The notes under the pieces are model-generated. The model did not search any database and was not told the origin of the DNA. It saw only the letters and a list, made by a program, of their open reading frames with translations. A stretch of 64,000 nt of DNA from Stomoxys calcitrans (lineage: Eukaryota; Arthropoda; Insecta; Diptera; Muscidae). This document shows, in pieces, positions 48,199-60,557 of the stretch (its first letter is position 1; each line of letters starts with the position of its first letter). The stretch spans positions 63,168,311 to 63,232,310 of the forward strand of contig NC_081553.1 in assembly GCF_963082655.1 (NCBI RefSeq), written 5' to 3'. A program made the position numbers and the translations under genes.

Positions 48199-48211
48199 GA
48201 CAACATGGAGT
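48199..48211 (+). repeat. Right target-site duplication of the RTE element
   Basis: GACAACATGGAGT directly after the GTAAA tail. Confidence 0.85.
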
Positions 48212-48429
48212 TTGGAGTGGGGCCTTCAACCAAATAGTATTAATTTGGACCACAAACTATTATTTTCAGACCATATGCCCATTTACATGATTTTGGGGCC
48301 ATTGTCCATCCATACCCTACAGCAAGTGTTGCCATTGTGGACTAGAGTCAGAATTTCCGGCCTTATTATAGACAAGTCAACCAAGGCGTCTTCTACGTTG
48401 ACGCTGAAGAATTTGGATCTACCTGGAGT

Positions 48430-49565
48430 CGAGTAACTTACAAACGGAATGACGAAATTAGTATACCCCCATCCTATGGTGGAGAGTATACCCACCACCT
48501 CGGGTAAATATGTTAACCAACTTTCGCCATAATCCGGAGAAAAAAGCATCATTAATGAACCAATTGCAGCTATATGATGCTTTTGGTCCGATTTAGACCA
48601 AACTTGGCACTGGCGTCGAGTGGTATAATAAATACAATTCAGTTCAAGTTGTTGAAACAGAATATAGGTTAATATGGCAGCTATATCTAGATATAGACCG
48701 ATCTGAATCAAAAACCCTAACATAGGACCCTATGCCAAATTTCGTCAAATTTTATAACAAATTGGCCTTATCGATATCCCTATATTGACAGCTATATATG
48801 ACAGCTATATCCAAACATAGACCAGTGGGAGCCATATTGAACGCGGATGTCGTAGGGCTTAGCCCAGCTCACTGTGTTACATTTCAGCAAAATCGGGTAA
48901 TAAAAGCTGCTTTTATGGTCCTAGGACTGAAATCTGGAGATCCTTATATATGGCAGCTATATGCAGCTATGGACCGATCTGAACCATATAGGGTACAGAT
49001 ATCGCCTTTTATGGGCTCAAGACCTTAGATCGAAAGATCGATAGCTATGTCGAAATCAAGACTGATGGGGGTCATATAAAACACGGATATTAAAGGGTCT
49101 AACACTGCTTACTGTCCCAAATTTCAGCGAAATCGGATAATAAATGCTCCTTTTTATGGGCTCAAAACCTTACATCGGGAGATCGGTATATAAGGCAGTT
49201 ATATCCAAATTCAAACCGATGTGAACCATGTCGAACGCATGTCGAAAATCTAACATAGGTCCTTATGTCAAATTTCAACGAAATCGGGTTATAAATATGC
49301 CTTTAATGGGCCCAAGACCGTATATCGGGAGATCTGTCTATATGGCAGCTATATCCGAATATGGCGCTTGACCATACTCAGTGCGAATATCGAGGAGCCT
49401 AACACAAACCATTGTGGCAAATTTCAGCAAAATCGGATAATAAATGTGGCTTTAATGGGTCTAATACCTTAATCTCGGTAGATCAGTCCATATAGTCCGA
49501 TATAGCCCATCTTCGAACTTAACCTGCGTATGGACAAAAAAATTATCTTCATTTTTAAAGACTGT
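48430..49565. repeat. F2 array with mini-me end block
   Basis: Starts with 'acggaatgacgaaattagtataccccc'; units at about 150 bp carry 'ttatgggctcaagaccttagatcg', 'atatggcagctatatcc' and 'atttcagcgaaatcggataataaatg'. Confidence 0.6.
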
Positions 49566-49579
49566 AGCGTGATTTCAAC

Positions 49580-49958
49580 GTTTCGTTCATTCGTTTCGCA
49601 GATAAGTATCACATCTGAAATTTCCAAATGGCAATAGAAAATAAAACATGACGAAATAAAAATTTCATGTTCGTTGGGCTCACTATCGTTTTTATACCCA
49701 CCACCGAAGGATGCGGGGATGGCTAGATCGTCTTAGGTTTTTACGACGATCAAGAATACACATACTTTATAGGGTCTGAAATAAATATTTCGATGTGTTG
49801 CAAACGGAATGACAAATTTCCCCGCATCCTTCGGTGGTGGGTATAAAAACGATAGTGAGCCCAACGAACATGAAATTTTTATTTCGTCATGTTTTATTTT
49901 CTATTGCCATTTGGTAATTTCAGATGTGATACTTATCTGCGAAACGAATGAACGAAGC
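49580..49958. repeat. Foldback: ~140-bp inverted repeat
   Basis: Left arm about 49580-49721 and right arm about 49817-49958 are near-perfect reverse complements (one visible mismatch, AATTTCC against AATTACC). They flank about 95 bp that is the TA-side block of a mini-me element. One arm end is the 'ttatacccaccaccgaagga' mini-me terminus. Confidence 0.8.
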
Positions 49959-50179
49959 GATAATTGCAATGCCACTGAATCGCCACTTGAAAATGTCAAA
50001 CGATTTATTTGAATGGGCTCCTGATATAACATTGGTTATCTCATGATACGGCAGTATCACCATATTGTATTTGTTCCGGAAGAGGGTCATAAAAGCAAAA
50101 TATTAGAATTTATGCAAATGCAAATATTTTCATAACATCAACCAATAACAGAACAGCGGAAAGTCTTCTCTTATATCAA

Positions 50180-50330
50180 TTAGTGCTGCCCGATTCAAGT
50201 TTTAGCGCAATGACGAGAAGCCTCCTTTCAATAGCTGAATATAAGTGGAGTGACATTGGGCTACCGACACCTCTTTGTTGAGGAGTTAATATGGCGACAG
50301 ATCACTGATCCTGCTCTTAGGATTTCAAGC
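50180..50330 (-). mobile_element. SINE fragment, diverged, reverse
   Basis: 'atcaattagtgctgcccgattcaagttttagc' and 'gacacctctttg' match the reverse SINE body at 62420-62530. Confidence 0.5.
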
Positions 50331-50412
50331 TTCAGGGTAGTGCCAAGATATATTTGTAAAATCTTATACTTAAAAGTTTTGGGGGAATTAAAAATAAATG
50401 ATTTTAGAATAA

Positions 50413-51510
50413 ACAAGTAAAAGCATGCTAAGTTCGGCCGGGACGAATCTTATATACCCTCCACCATGGATCGCATTTGTCGAGTTCTTTTCCCGGATAC
50501 AGTTGTTGAAAGTACGAATAAAATACGTCTTGCAAAATTTCAGCCAAATCGGATAGGAACTGCGCCCTCTAGAAGCTCAAGAAGTCAAGTCCCCAGATCT
50601 GTTTATATGACAGCTATAGCAGGTTATGAACCGATTTGAACCATACTTGGCACAGTTGTTGGATATCATAACAAAATACTACGTGCAAAATTTCATTCAA
50701 ATCTGATAAGAATTGCAACCTCTAGAGGCCCAAGAAGTCAAGACCCAAGATCGGTTTATATGACAGCTATATCAGGTTATGGACCGTTATAACCATATTT
50801 GGCACAGTTGTTGGATATCATAACAAAACACGAAGCGCAAAGTTTCATTCCAATCGGATAAGAATTGCGACCTCTAGAGGTTATATGACAGCTATAGCAG
50901 GTTATGAACCGAGTTGAACCATACTTGGCACAGTTGTTGGATATCATAACAAAATACTACGTTCAAAATTTCATTTAAATCGGATAAGAATTGCGCACTC
51001 TAGAGGCTCAAGAAGTCAAGACCCAAGATCGGTTTATATGGCAGCTACATCAGGTTATGGACCGATTTGAGCCATACTTGGCACAGTTATTGGTTATCAT
51101 AAAAAACACGTCATGCAAACTTTCATCCCAATCGGATAAGAATTGCGCACTCTAGAGGCTCAAGAAGTCAAGACCCAAGATCGGTTTATATGGCAGCTAT
51201 ATCAAAATATGGACCGATATGGACCATTTACAATACCAACCGACCTACACTAATAAGAAGTATTTGTGCAAAATTTCAAGCGGCTAGCTTTACTCCTTCG
51301 GATGTTAGCGTGCTTTCGACAGAAAGACGGACGGACGAACAGACGGACGGACGGGCGGACAGACGAACGGACATGGCTAGATCGACATAAAATGTCGCGA
51401 CGATCACGAATATATATACTTTATGGGGTCTCAGACGAATATTTCGAGTAGTTACAAACACAAGGACGAAATTAGTAAACCCCCCATCCTATGGTGGAGG
51501 GTATAAAAAT
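50413..51510 (+). repeat. Complete mini-me/DINE-like element (about 1.1 kb)
   Basis: Order: AACAAGTAAAAGCATGC; hairpin AGTTCGGCCGGGACGAATCT; 'tataccctccaccatggatcgc'; about five ~150-bp F1 units; (GGAC)n at about 51328-51372; core 'atggctagatcgacataaaatgtcgcgacgatca'; (TA)n; block 'ggggtctcagacgaatatttcgag'; end 'cctatggtggagggtataaaaa'. The (TA)n-core-(GTCY)n order is that of dipteran mini-me/DINE-1 elements. No protein is encoded. Confidence 0.78.
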
Positions 51511-51719
51511 TTTTATTTGCTGAAATATTGCTTTAATGAATTTTTAATTTTTTTTAGTTCCACTGTAAAAATTTGATATCACATTTCGCTTTACCAACTG
51601 TAAAAAAAATTGCCCATACTGCAACCTTTGTTCCATAACTCCTTTGTGTTGAGAATTATGACTATATTCCAGCCAATAAGTTTTTAATTTCCCTTACTAT
51701 AGACCACAACAATAGCTAT

Positions 51720-51725
51720 TGATAA
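51720..51725 (+). promoter_or_regulatory. Candidate GATA-factor site upstream of ASM-D
   Basis: TGATAA in ATTGATAAG, 229 bp before the ATG. No convincing TATA-initiator pair is visible between it and the start codon. Confidence 0.35.
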
Positions 51726-51948
51726 GTAGTCGTAGCAATTGCTACTTTGTGGTATTATTAGCATAAAAGTTTTTTTTCATAGACTAATCTAAGTTTTTGC
51801 TGTAGGTATATCTACATTGATTCCAATCGATTTACCTTTCCATTGATAAACTATTTTGGGAACTCCCTGAGTATGGTAGCGCGTCAATTGCGAATTTATT
51901 TCACGTAGTCCGTTTTTAGACTCGAAATCGCGCTGATCGTTGTAAACG

Positions 51949-54900
51949 ATGTTACGGAAATTTGTGTTACTTGCCTTATTGGCCTTGTCGGCAACGGCCT
52001 TGAATTTACCTGGTGTACCAACGGAATTCTCAGATGATGATACGGTGTTATCAGCTATTTCAGGTAGGATATTGGGGAGGGGCAACATTTTTTATACAAA
52101 CAACCACACAGGATACAACAATAAATATATTTCTGAATGTCCTTGAAGATAAAGTTAACTTTAACTAGCAGAGACACAAACCCATTTAATTAGCAGCACA
52201 CTGTTACGAGCAGAGCTATGCTAACAATAAAGGTACCCGTTTGAAAATTTACACAAATTCTAACTTTAAATCCCAATTATCTCAAATACTGGCGACTTTT
52301 TGCATATTTTGCTTTTTGATTTAGATCCTAAGCATCACTATAAGTGGGTACCTGGCGGCCCTCTTAGTTTTCGCAAAGTGGGCCATTCTGTTAATTCTAA
52401 CTTTAACTTTAAATGCTAATTATCTCAAATACTGAAGACTTTTTGCATATTTTGCTTTTTGATTTAGATCCTAGGCATCAAGAGCTTCCTTTACTATAAG
52501 TGGGTACCCGGCACCCCTCATAGTTTTTCTACTTTTCGCTTTGGACTTTTTGGTGTTGTAGATTTTTGCCTTTTGCATTTATTACTTTGTTAGATAATTG
52601 TTTACAAAAGTCGCAATGTTTGTGGTCCTTTTAGTTCTCTTGTTGTCGTTTCTTATGAATTTTTTCATTATTTTTCTTGATTTTATTTTTAGGTTTTTTT
52701 TGTTAAATTGTTAGCATAGCTCTGCTAAGCTCGTAACAGTGTGCTGCTAATTAAATGGGTTTGTGTCTCTGCTAGTTAAAGTTAACTTTATCTTCACGGA
52801 CATTATTTCTAATAGTCGACGTAACGATGTCCGTCAGTCGTAACTACGCTACAGCCTTTCAAAATTAAGATATTGCGCTGAAATTGGGTGTAGACCCGTT
52901 TTTTTCTCTACGCAGGTAAAATTCTTGAATAGGCAAAATATAGATTAGCTGTCATATAGACCGATCCGACCAATATGGGGTCTTAAGCCCATAAAGGCGC
53001 ATTTATTATACAATGTTGCCGAAATTTTAAGCATTGAATTATGGTAAAACTCCCGACATTCGAACTGAATATGGTCTAGATAGGACCATATTTAGATATA
53101 GCTGCAAAATAGATACAGCTGCCGATACAGGATCTTAAGCCTATTTAAGGCGCAGTTATTGTCCGATTTCGCTGAAATTTTAAGCAGTAAGTTGTATTAG
53201 GACTACCCACATCCATCCCAAATATGTTCCAGATCGGATCATATTCAAATATACTGAGTCATATAGACCAATCTTCCGATACAGGGTCTTAAGCCCAAAA
53301 AAGGTGCAATTATTATCCGATTTCGCTGAAATTTCAAACTGTGAGTTGTATTAAGACTACCGACATCCGACCCATATTGTTCTACATCGGGCCGTATTTA
53401 GATATATGTATCTGCTATATAGATCGATCTTCAAAAACAGGGTCTTAAGCATATAAAAGTCGCATTTATAAGCCGATTTTGCTGAAATTTGAAACTGTGA
53501 GTTGTATAAAGACTCCCGACATCCGACCCAAATATGTTACAGATTGGACAATATATGTTACAGATCGCACAATTTTTAGTTATAGTAGTCATAAAGACCA
53601 ATCTTCCGATACAGGCTCTTAAGCCCATAAAAGCGCATTTTTACCCGATTTTTCTGAAATTTAAAACAGTGCGTTATATTAAGATTCCCGACATCCGACC
53701 CAAATATCTTACAGATCGGACAATTTTTAAGATATAGCTGCCATGTAGACCTATCTGCCAATTTAGGGTCTTAAGCCCATTAAAGGCGGATTTTTTTTTG
53801 CCGATTTCGCTGAAATTTGAAACATTAATTTATATTAAAACTTTCGATATTCGAACTCAATATGGCCCAAATCGGACCATATTTAGTTATAGCCATATAG
53901 TTCGATACAGGGTCTTAAGCCCATAAAATGTGCATTTATATTTCCTTAAAATTTTAAACCATAGATTATATTAATACTCCCGATATCCAATCAGAATATT
54001 CCATATTCACATAAAGCTGCCATATAGACCGATCTACCGATTTAGAGTTCTAAACCCATTAGAGGAGCTTTTATTATTCGATTTCGATAACATTTGAAAC
54101 ATCCGACCTAAATATGGTAAAGATCGAAACATATTCACAAATAACTTCGGCACACGTCCTACGATTGTATCCCCTGTAGATCTGAAAAGGAATTTAAAGC
54201 TGTGAAGAAGGAATTGGAAACTGTGATATGACGTTCAAACAAGCCCCTAACGCCCTGAACGACTCGCTTAAATATAGAAAATGTCCAATGAGGACTAGAG
54301 GTTTGCACGTGATTCGTGATTGAGATTCAAAATCAATGACGTAATTGTGTTTGAATTAAAATTCTTCGTAAGTGAGTGTGAGTGAGTGAAACCATGCTCA
54401 GGACACATCAGTCTATATGCCAGCTGGACTGCACAGTGTCAGATTATAACTCCTTAATCGTACTCGGGGGCCCCTCATCAAGGGCCAAAAACTTCTTCGT
54501 TTCTTCCTCTCAACAGCTGGTCACAGTGTTCTGACAATCCGAAATCCATTTAAAGACGCCCACCTTGGCACCGCCTTCGCACTGGCCATCTCTTCTACTA
54601 TGTTCAGTAGCTCAACAAAAGGCACGTGTGCAAGACCGGCCACAGTTCTGCCTAGAAACCCTTCCTAGCATACTCTTTCGCACTTTCAGTCACAGAACAC
54701 AAATGGGTCCTGCAACCCAACCCAAAACAACGTCATAAGCCAGGAGCCCGTTCAAGGGACCAAACACTCCGCCACCCATTTCGACCTCATTGACCTCGAA
54801 TCCAAGGCCTTGAGGACCGCCGTATCGTCCATATCCTTATCATTGAGTTTAAACATTAATCGGACTGCACTCATTGATGGAATGTTCATGGATTAAGTAA

Positions 54901-57900
54901 GGTCCATCTTCCAGATGTCCTTTACTGCCAACGAAATGGCGCAGTCTAACTGACATAGTGTCTCTGAGTATACTTTTAGAAGTTCCCTGCTCCGTGTTTT
55001 CTTCTTCACAGCCTTTAACCATACCAGTGCTTCAAATGCCAGCACTGATCTGACAATGGCCGAACATCTTCCCACCGAACAACCTTTCGCAGGTGTAGAA
55101 GGCGCACATCACCTTTCGGCACCTTTCAGGACAGTTCTATGACAACTGCAGAGTGGCCCCTTCCTAGGATGGGAATCTGAAATCCGGTACCTTATATCTC
55201 CAATTTAAGAGCACCAGCTCCGTCTTTCTTGGGGTAGTCTTCAACACATTTCTCGCAGCCCATCACGATAGCCTCCAAAGTGATCTTTCCATGATCTCGC
55301 TAATCGTCGAGAGAAATCTCCCAATCGATCAATCTTACGCCATCTCTTTGTTTATTACTAGGTTCCAGAGATTCGGCGAGAACACCCATCCTTGAGGCTT
55401 TCCCTCAGGTCCGCATTAATAATCCTGTCACCAGAACCCATCCAGGTGGCATCCGGATTTATAACAATGATGGGTAAACACACATACACACACACTACTG
55501 CATATTATTGTGTATGTATATACCCAGCATACCAAATAACTGATGTCAGACAAATCTGAACAAATTCTGAAGTCTTCCGACAAGATCTTCCGAATTCTTT
55601 TCGACATTCTGAGGGAATTTTTGTTCCGACAGTTCTGACAGAATTCTGAACGATTCATGATCGTCTTTTCGTATGAGGGTTTTTTGAATTTTTCTTCCGA
55701 CAGTTCGGAAAAAATGCTGATCGATTTCTGGACTGTTTGTATGAAGGAATTTTTGTACCCACAGTTCTGAAAGAATACTGAACGATATCTAACCGCCTTT
55801 TCATATGGGGTTTTTTCTCGAATAACTGGAAATCTTAGAATTGGTACAGAATGAAGGAGCAAACATAATTGAATACAATGTTATTTTATGTTCGAAACTT
55901 CGTTCAGAATTCTTCAGGAAGTTTCGGAAGATACGATCGATTTCAATACGAAATACCTTCCGAAATCATTCAGAATTCTGCACGAAGTCTTAGAAGAACA
56001 CCATTTCAATACGAAACTACTTCCGAAATCGTTGAGATTTTTTTACGAAATTTCGGAAGGAACATCCGATTTGAATACGAAATTACTTCTGAAATCGTTC
56101 AGAATTCTGTACGAAGTTTCGGAAGATACATCCGATTTCAATACGAAAATACTTCCGAAATTGTTCAGAACTCTTTACGAATTTTCGGAAGAAACATTCG
56201 ATTTCAATACAAAATTACTTCCGAAATCGTTCAGAATTCTTTAGGAAGTTTTGGAAGTACGACAAATTTCAAAACGAAAATACTTCCGAAATTATTCAGA
56301 ATTCTTTATGAAGTTTCGGAAGGAACATCCGATTTCATTGCGAAATTACTTCCGAAATCGTTCAGAATTTTTTACGAAATTTCGGAAGGAACATCCGATT
56401 TCAATACGAAGTTACTTCAGAAATCACTCAGAATTCTTTACGAAGTTTCGGCAAGAAATTTCCCTTTCCGAATTCCCCAAGGTTTTTATTCAGATTTCGT
56501 TCCGAAACCGGAACGAATTCCAACCGATTTCTCTCAAAAGTTTTGGATCTTTGGCTCGTTTTCATTGCTTAAATCCTACGAATAAGGAAAAATCTTAAAT
56601 ATTGGAGCCAACTTTTTTGAGTGTAAGTTTGCCCACCACCGGTGTATAGTGATGGTTCAAGACTGGACAGCCATGTTGGCTTTGAGGTGTATTCTGAAGA
56701 ACTGGGACTGAGCATATACATATATCGAGAAGGTCATCCGATCCCTGTAGTGTTTATCAGGCGGATATTCTTTCAATTAAAGAAGTGGCAAAGATATATC
56801 TTGAAGACTGTTGGCATAACTATCTTCTTGGACTACCATTTCATTTTTGTAGAACTTATCTCTCAACGAGTTAACCTTGAAAGCAAATTTAAAAATAACT
56901 TAGCCAAGACAAAAACCTGACATTTCAACAAAGCTATGTTACGTGATAAACAGAGCTCTGTTAAATATTCTATTTATGATATTGAGCCCATTAACGGCGC
57001 GTTTATCAATCGATTAAACCCCGCGATATTCATGCAGTATATGGTCCAACTTAGATGGAATTTCAGTGGGGCTATTAACCGGATCTCAAAAGTTCGAAAA
57101 AGCAAAAGAAGTGCACAAAAGTTCGGTTCAAACGAATTTAATCCGTTTTTACTTGTTTAACAATGCTGGTGGTTTACCAAAGTAATCTATAAAGATAATC
57201 TATCAATTTCAATACCTAAACTCAATAAACTAATATCGCTTGATATTGAAAACCTATCGCGAAGGCTTTCAATTTATTATGTGTGAATAGATTATCACTG
57301 ACAAGCGTTAATGAAACGATAAACTCGAAACTAAGTTGAAATGAACTTTGAAGCATTATTTGCAAATTTGATTTTTTTTTTTATGCAACAAAAACTATTT
57401 TGGAAATTTATGAAGAACTCAAAACAATTCTACTTTTACTGAAAAAGGACTTTTTAATCAAATAATAGGTCTCATCGCATACGAACAGCCTATACTCTCT
57501 TTTGCTATTAATTTGAATTCAACAGCTGGTTATCATAAAACATCTGTTTGATGTTGCAAATTGATGCTAGAAAAAAATACCTGTTTTCTACAGGTGTTGC
57601 AAGCTCTTAGTTACCAAACTCTTAAAATTTTGTTCGCTCTCACGAACTCTCCCGCTCTCGTCTCATGACAAACTGATAAACTACGCGAACTACTTTCAGT
57701 AACAATTTGTGCACATTTGCACAAATTTTTGAGTACACGAACACAATTAATGTAACTTTTGCTTATCTAGAGCGTCGATGGGTCTTGGAAATCCAAATAA
57801 TTCAAATATAATCTTGCATAATTAATCTATATATCTGGGGCTATATTTAGAAACCGAAAGATAGCAAGTAAAAGCGCTTTAAGTTCGGTCGGGCCGAATC

Positions 57901-60505
57901 TTACACACCCTCCACCATAGATCGCATTTGCCGAGATACCGATGCAGATGGATCATACTTGGCATGAGTATTAGACTATTATTGGAGCCCACCGTGGCTC
58001 AGAGGTTAGCATGTCCGCTTTTCACGGCAAACGCTTGGGTTCAAATCCTAGCGTAAACATCAGAAAAAATTTGCACGGTGGTTATCCCGTTACTAATGCT
58101 GGCTACATTTGTGGTGTTGCATAGCGACATAGCACACATAAACAAAGGAGGCCACTTATCATTGATCTTAAACTTTAAGCGGACTGCACTCATTGATATG
58201 AGAGAGGTATATCTGATCTTTAATGGAATGTTCATTGGAAATCGCCCGGTAAGTGCTGCTGAAGTGTAACTGTATCACAGTTTGAAGAGCTGTAGCTTCA
58301 TCTGTAAAGAAAACCCCAATTTGTGCGTTGTAGTACCAAAATGTACGAAAAAATAGAGTTAACATAGAACTCTATAATTTTTCACAGAGGTATATTTAAG
58401 TGTAATATAGAAAAAATTGGAGTATGGTCTTAATGGGGGTATGGTCTAAACCTGATATAGCACTCATATAAACCGATCTCCCGATTTAACTTCTTGAGCC
58501 TCTAGAGGTCGCAATTATTACCTGATTTGTCGGAAATTTTAGTCCCAACAACTACCACAAGTATGATGCAAATCGTTTATAAGTTGATATTGCTCCCATA
58601 TAAACTGATTTTCCGATTTAAAATCTTGAACCTCCAGAGGGTGCAATTATTAGTTCTGTTCGCGTACTTTTCCAGTACAAATGATAAAGGGGCCGAAAAA
58701 TCTTTTTTAGAAAATAATCTAAACTATTGAAATAGTGCAGCTGAAATTTAGCTTTTTGGAAGAACGCTGAAAAATAATTAGGGTAGCCCAAGTGGGCCCT
58801 TTTTAGATCCACTCTGCTGAAAATGTCAATTTTGACAGTTATTGCCTTATTTTTGGCTCTTATTTAAAACTAACGGTACTTTCTTTATCTTCATGTCTAT
58901 GACACCTGTGGTTGACAAATGAGCTTTCAGTTATGTCCTCTTTGAGATCTTATTCTATTTCGATACCCCAATTGAAAACAAACCAGTAAGAAAGGGCAAA
59001 ATTCGGGCGAAGCCGACTGTAAAATACCCTACACCTACCCTATAAGTATAATATTGGAGCTATATCCAATTCTGAACCAATTTTGATAGACCTCGACGCG
59101 AAATTTTGTTTACATTTGTTTGTTTGGCGTCAATTTTAATATGGGTGCCACATGTATTGAAAGAAATTCATTTAACAAACCGAATCAACGCTTGTGATAT
59201 GCACCTTAAACGCTATGAATTCGATCCGTTTTTAAAACGAATCATAACTAGAGATGAAAAATGGATTGTTTACAACAACGTTAGTCGAAAACGATCATGG
59301 TCCAAGCATGGTGAACCAGCTCAAACCACTGATATCCACCAAAGAATGTTATGCTGTCTGTTTGGTGGGATTGGAAGGGTGTGGTATATTTTGAGCTGCT
59401 TCCAAGGAACCAAACGATTAATTCAGATGTTTACTGTCAACAATTGGACAAATTTAATACAGCCATCAAGGAGAAGCGACCAGAATTGCTCAACCGTAAA
59501 GGTGTCATATTCCACCAGGACAACGCTAGACCGCACACATCTTTGGTCACTCGCCAAAAACTGAGTGAGCTTGGCTGGGAACTTTTGATGCATCCACCAT
59601 ATAGCCCTGACCTTGCACCATCAGACTACCATTTATTTCGATCTTTGCAGAACTCCTTAAATGGTAAAACTTTCGGCAATGATGAGGCTATAAAATCGCA
59701 CTTGGTTCAGTTTTTTGCAGATAAAGGCCAGAAGTTCTATGAGCGTGGAATACTAAATTTGCCAGGAAGATGGCAAAAGGTTATCGAACAAAATGGCAAT
59801 TATATATTTGATTAAAGTTCATTCTAAGTTTTATTAAAAATGCATTTACTTTCTTTTAAAAAATCCGCAATTACTTTTTGGGCAACCCAATATATATGGG
59901 AGCTATACCAAATTCTGAACCGATTTCAAGCAAACTTTTCAGACAATGTGGTAGTCGTCGAGGAAAGCGTGGTGCAAAATTTTGGGAAGATTAGTCAAAT
60001 AATGCGATTGCAGCGACTCTTGGGGTGAAAATCTGGCGATATACATCTATGATAGCTATATCTATATCTAAGCCGATTTCTATGAAATTAACCGGTAATG
60101 TCGGGAGTCATAAGAAAATCCTTGCTGCCTAATTTCGAGAGAATCGGTTAACAAATGACCATTTTATTGCAGTATTACTACAATTCGGACGAACATATAT
60201 ATGGGAGCTATATCCAAATTTGAACCAATTTCGAGCAACCTTCTCAGATACTGTCACAGTCGTCGAAGAAAGCGTTGTACGAAGTTTTGGGAAGATTGGT
60301 CAATAAATGTGCTTGCAGAGACTGTGGGATTAAAAATCGGGCGATACATATATATTTGTATATATTTAAGAGCTTTATCTAAATCTGAACCGATTTTCAT
60401 GAATTTCACCAGTAATTTCGAGAGTCAAGAGAAAATCCTTTCCAACAAATTTGAAGAGAATCGGTTAACAAACGACCATTTTATTGCACTATTACTACAA
60501 ATCGG

Positions 60506-60557
<52 letters not shown>

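Noticed and set aside
50413..51510. CRISPR-like regular spacing of repeats.
   Set aside because: Units are ~150 bp, diverged and contiguous with no unique spacers; the context is an insect genome.
55869..56585. A 238-codon forward open frame that looks like a repeat protein.
   Set aside because: It is the minisatellite read in one frame; a second frame is equally open, there is no splice or promoter support, and composition follows the 66-bp unit.
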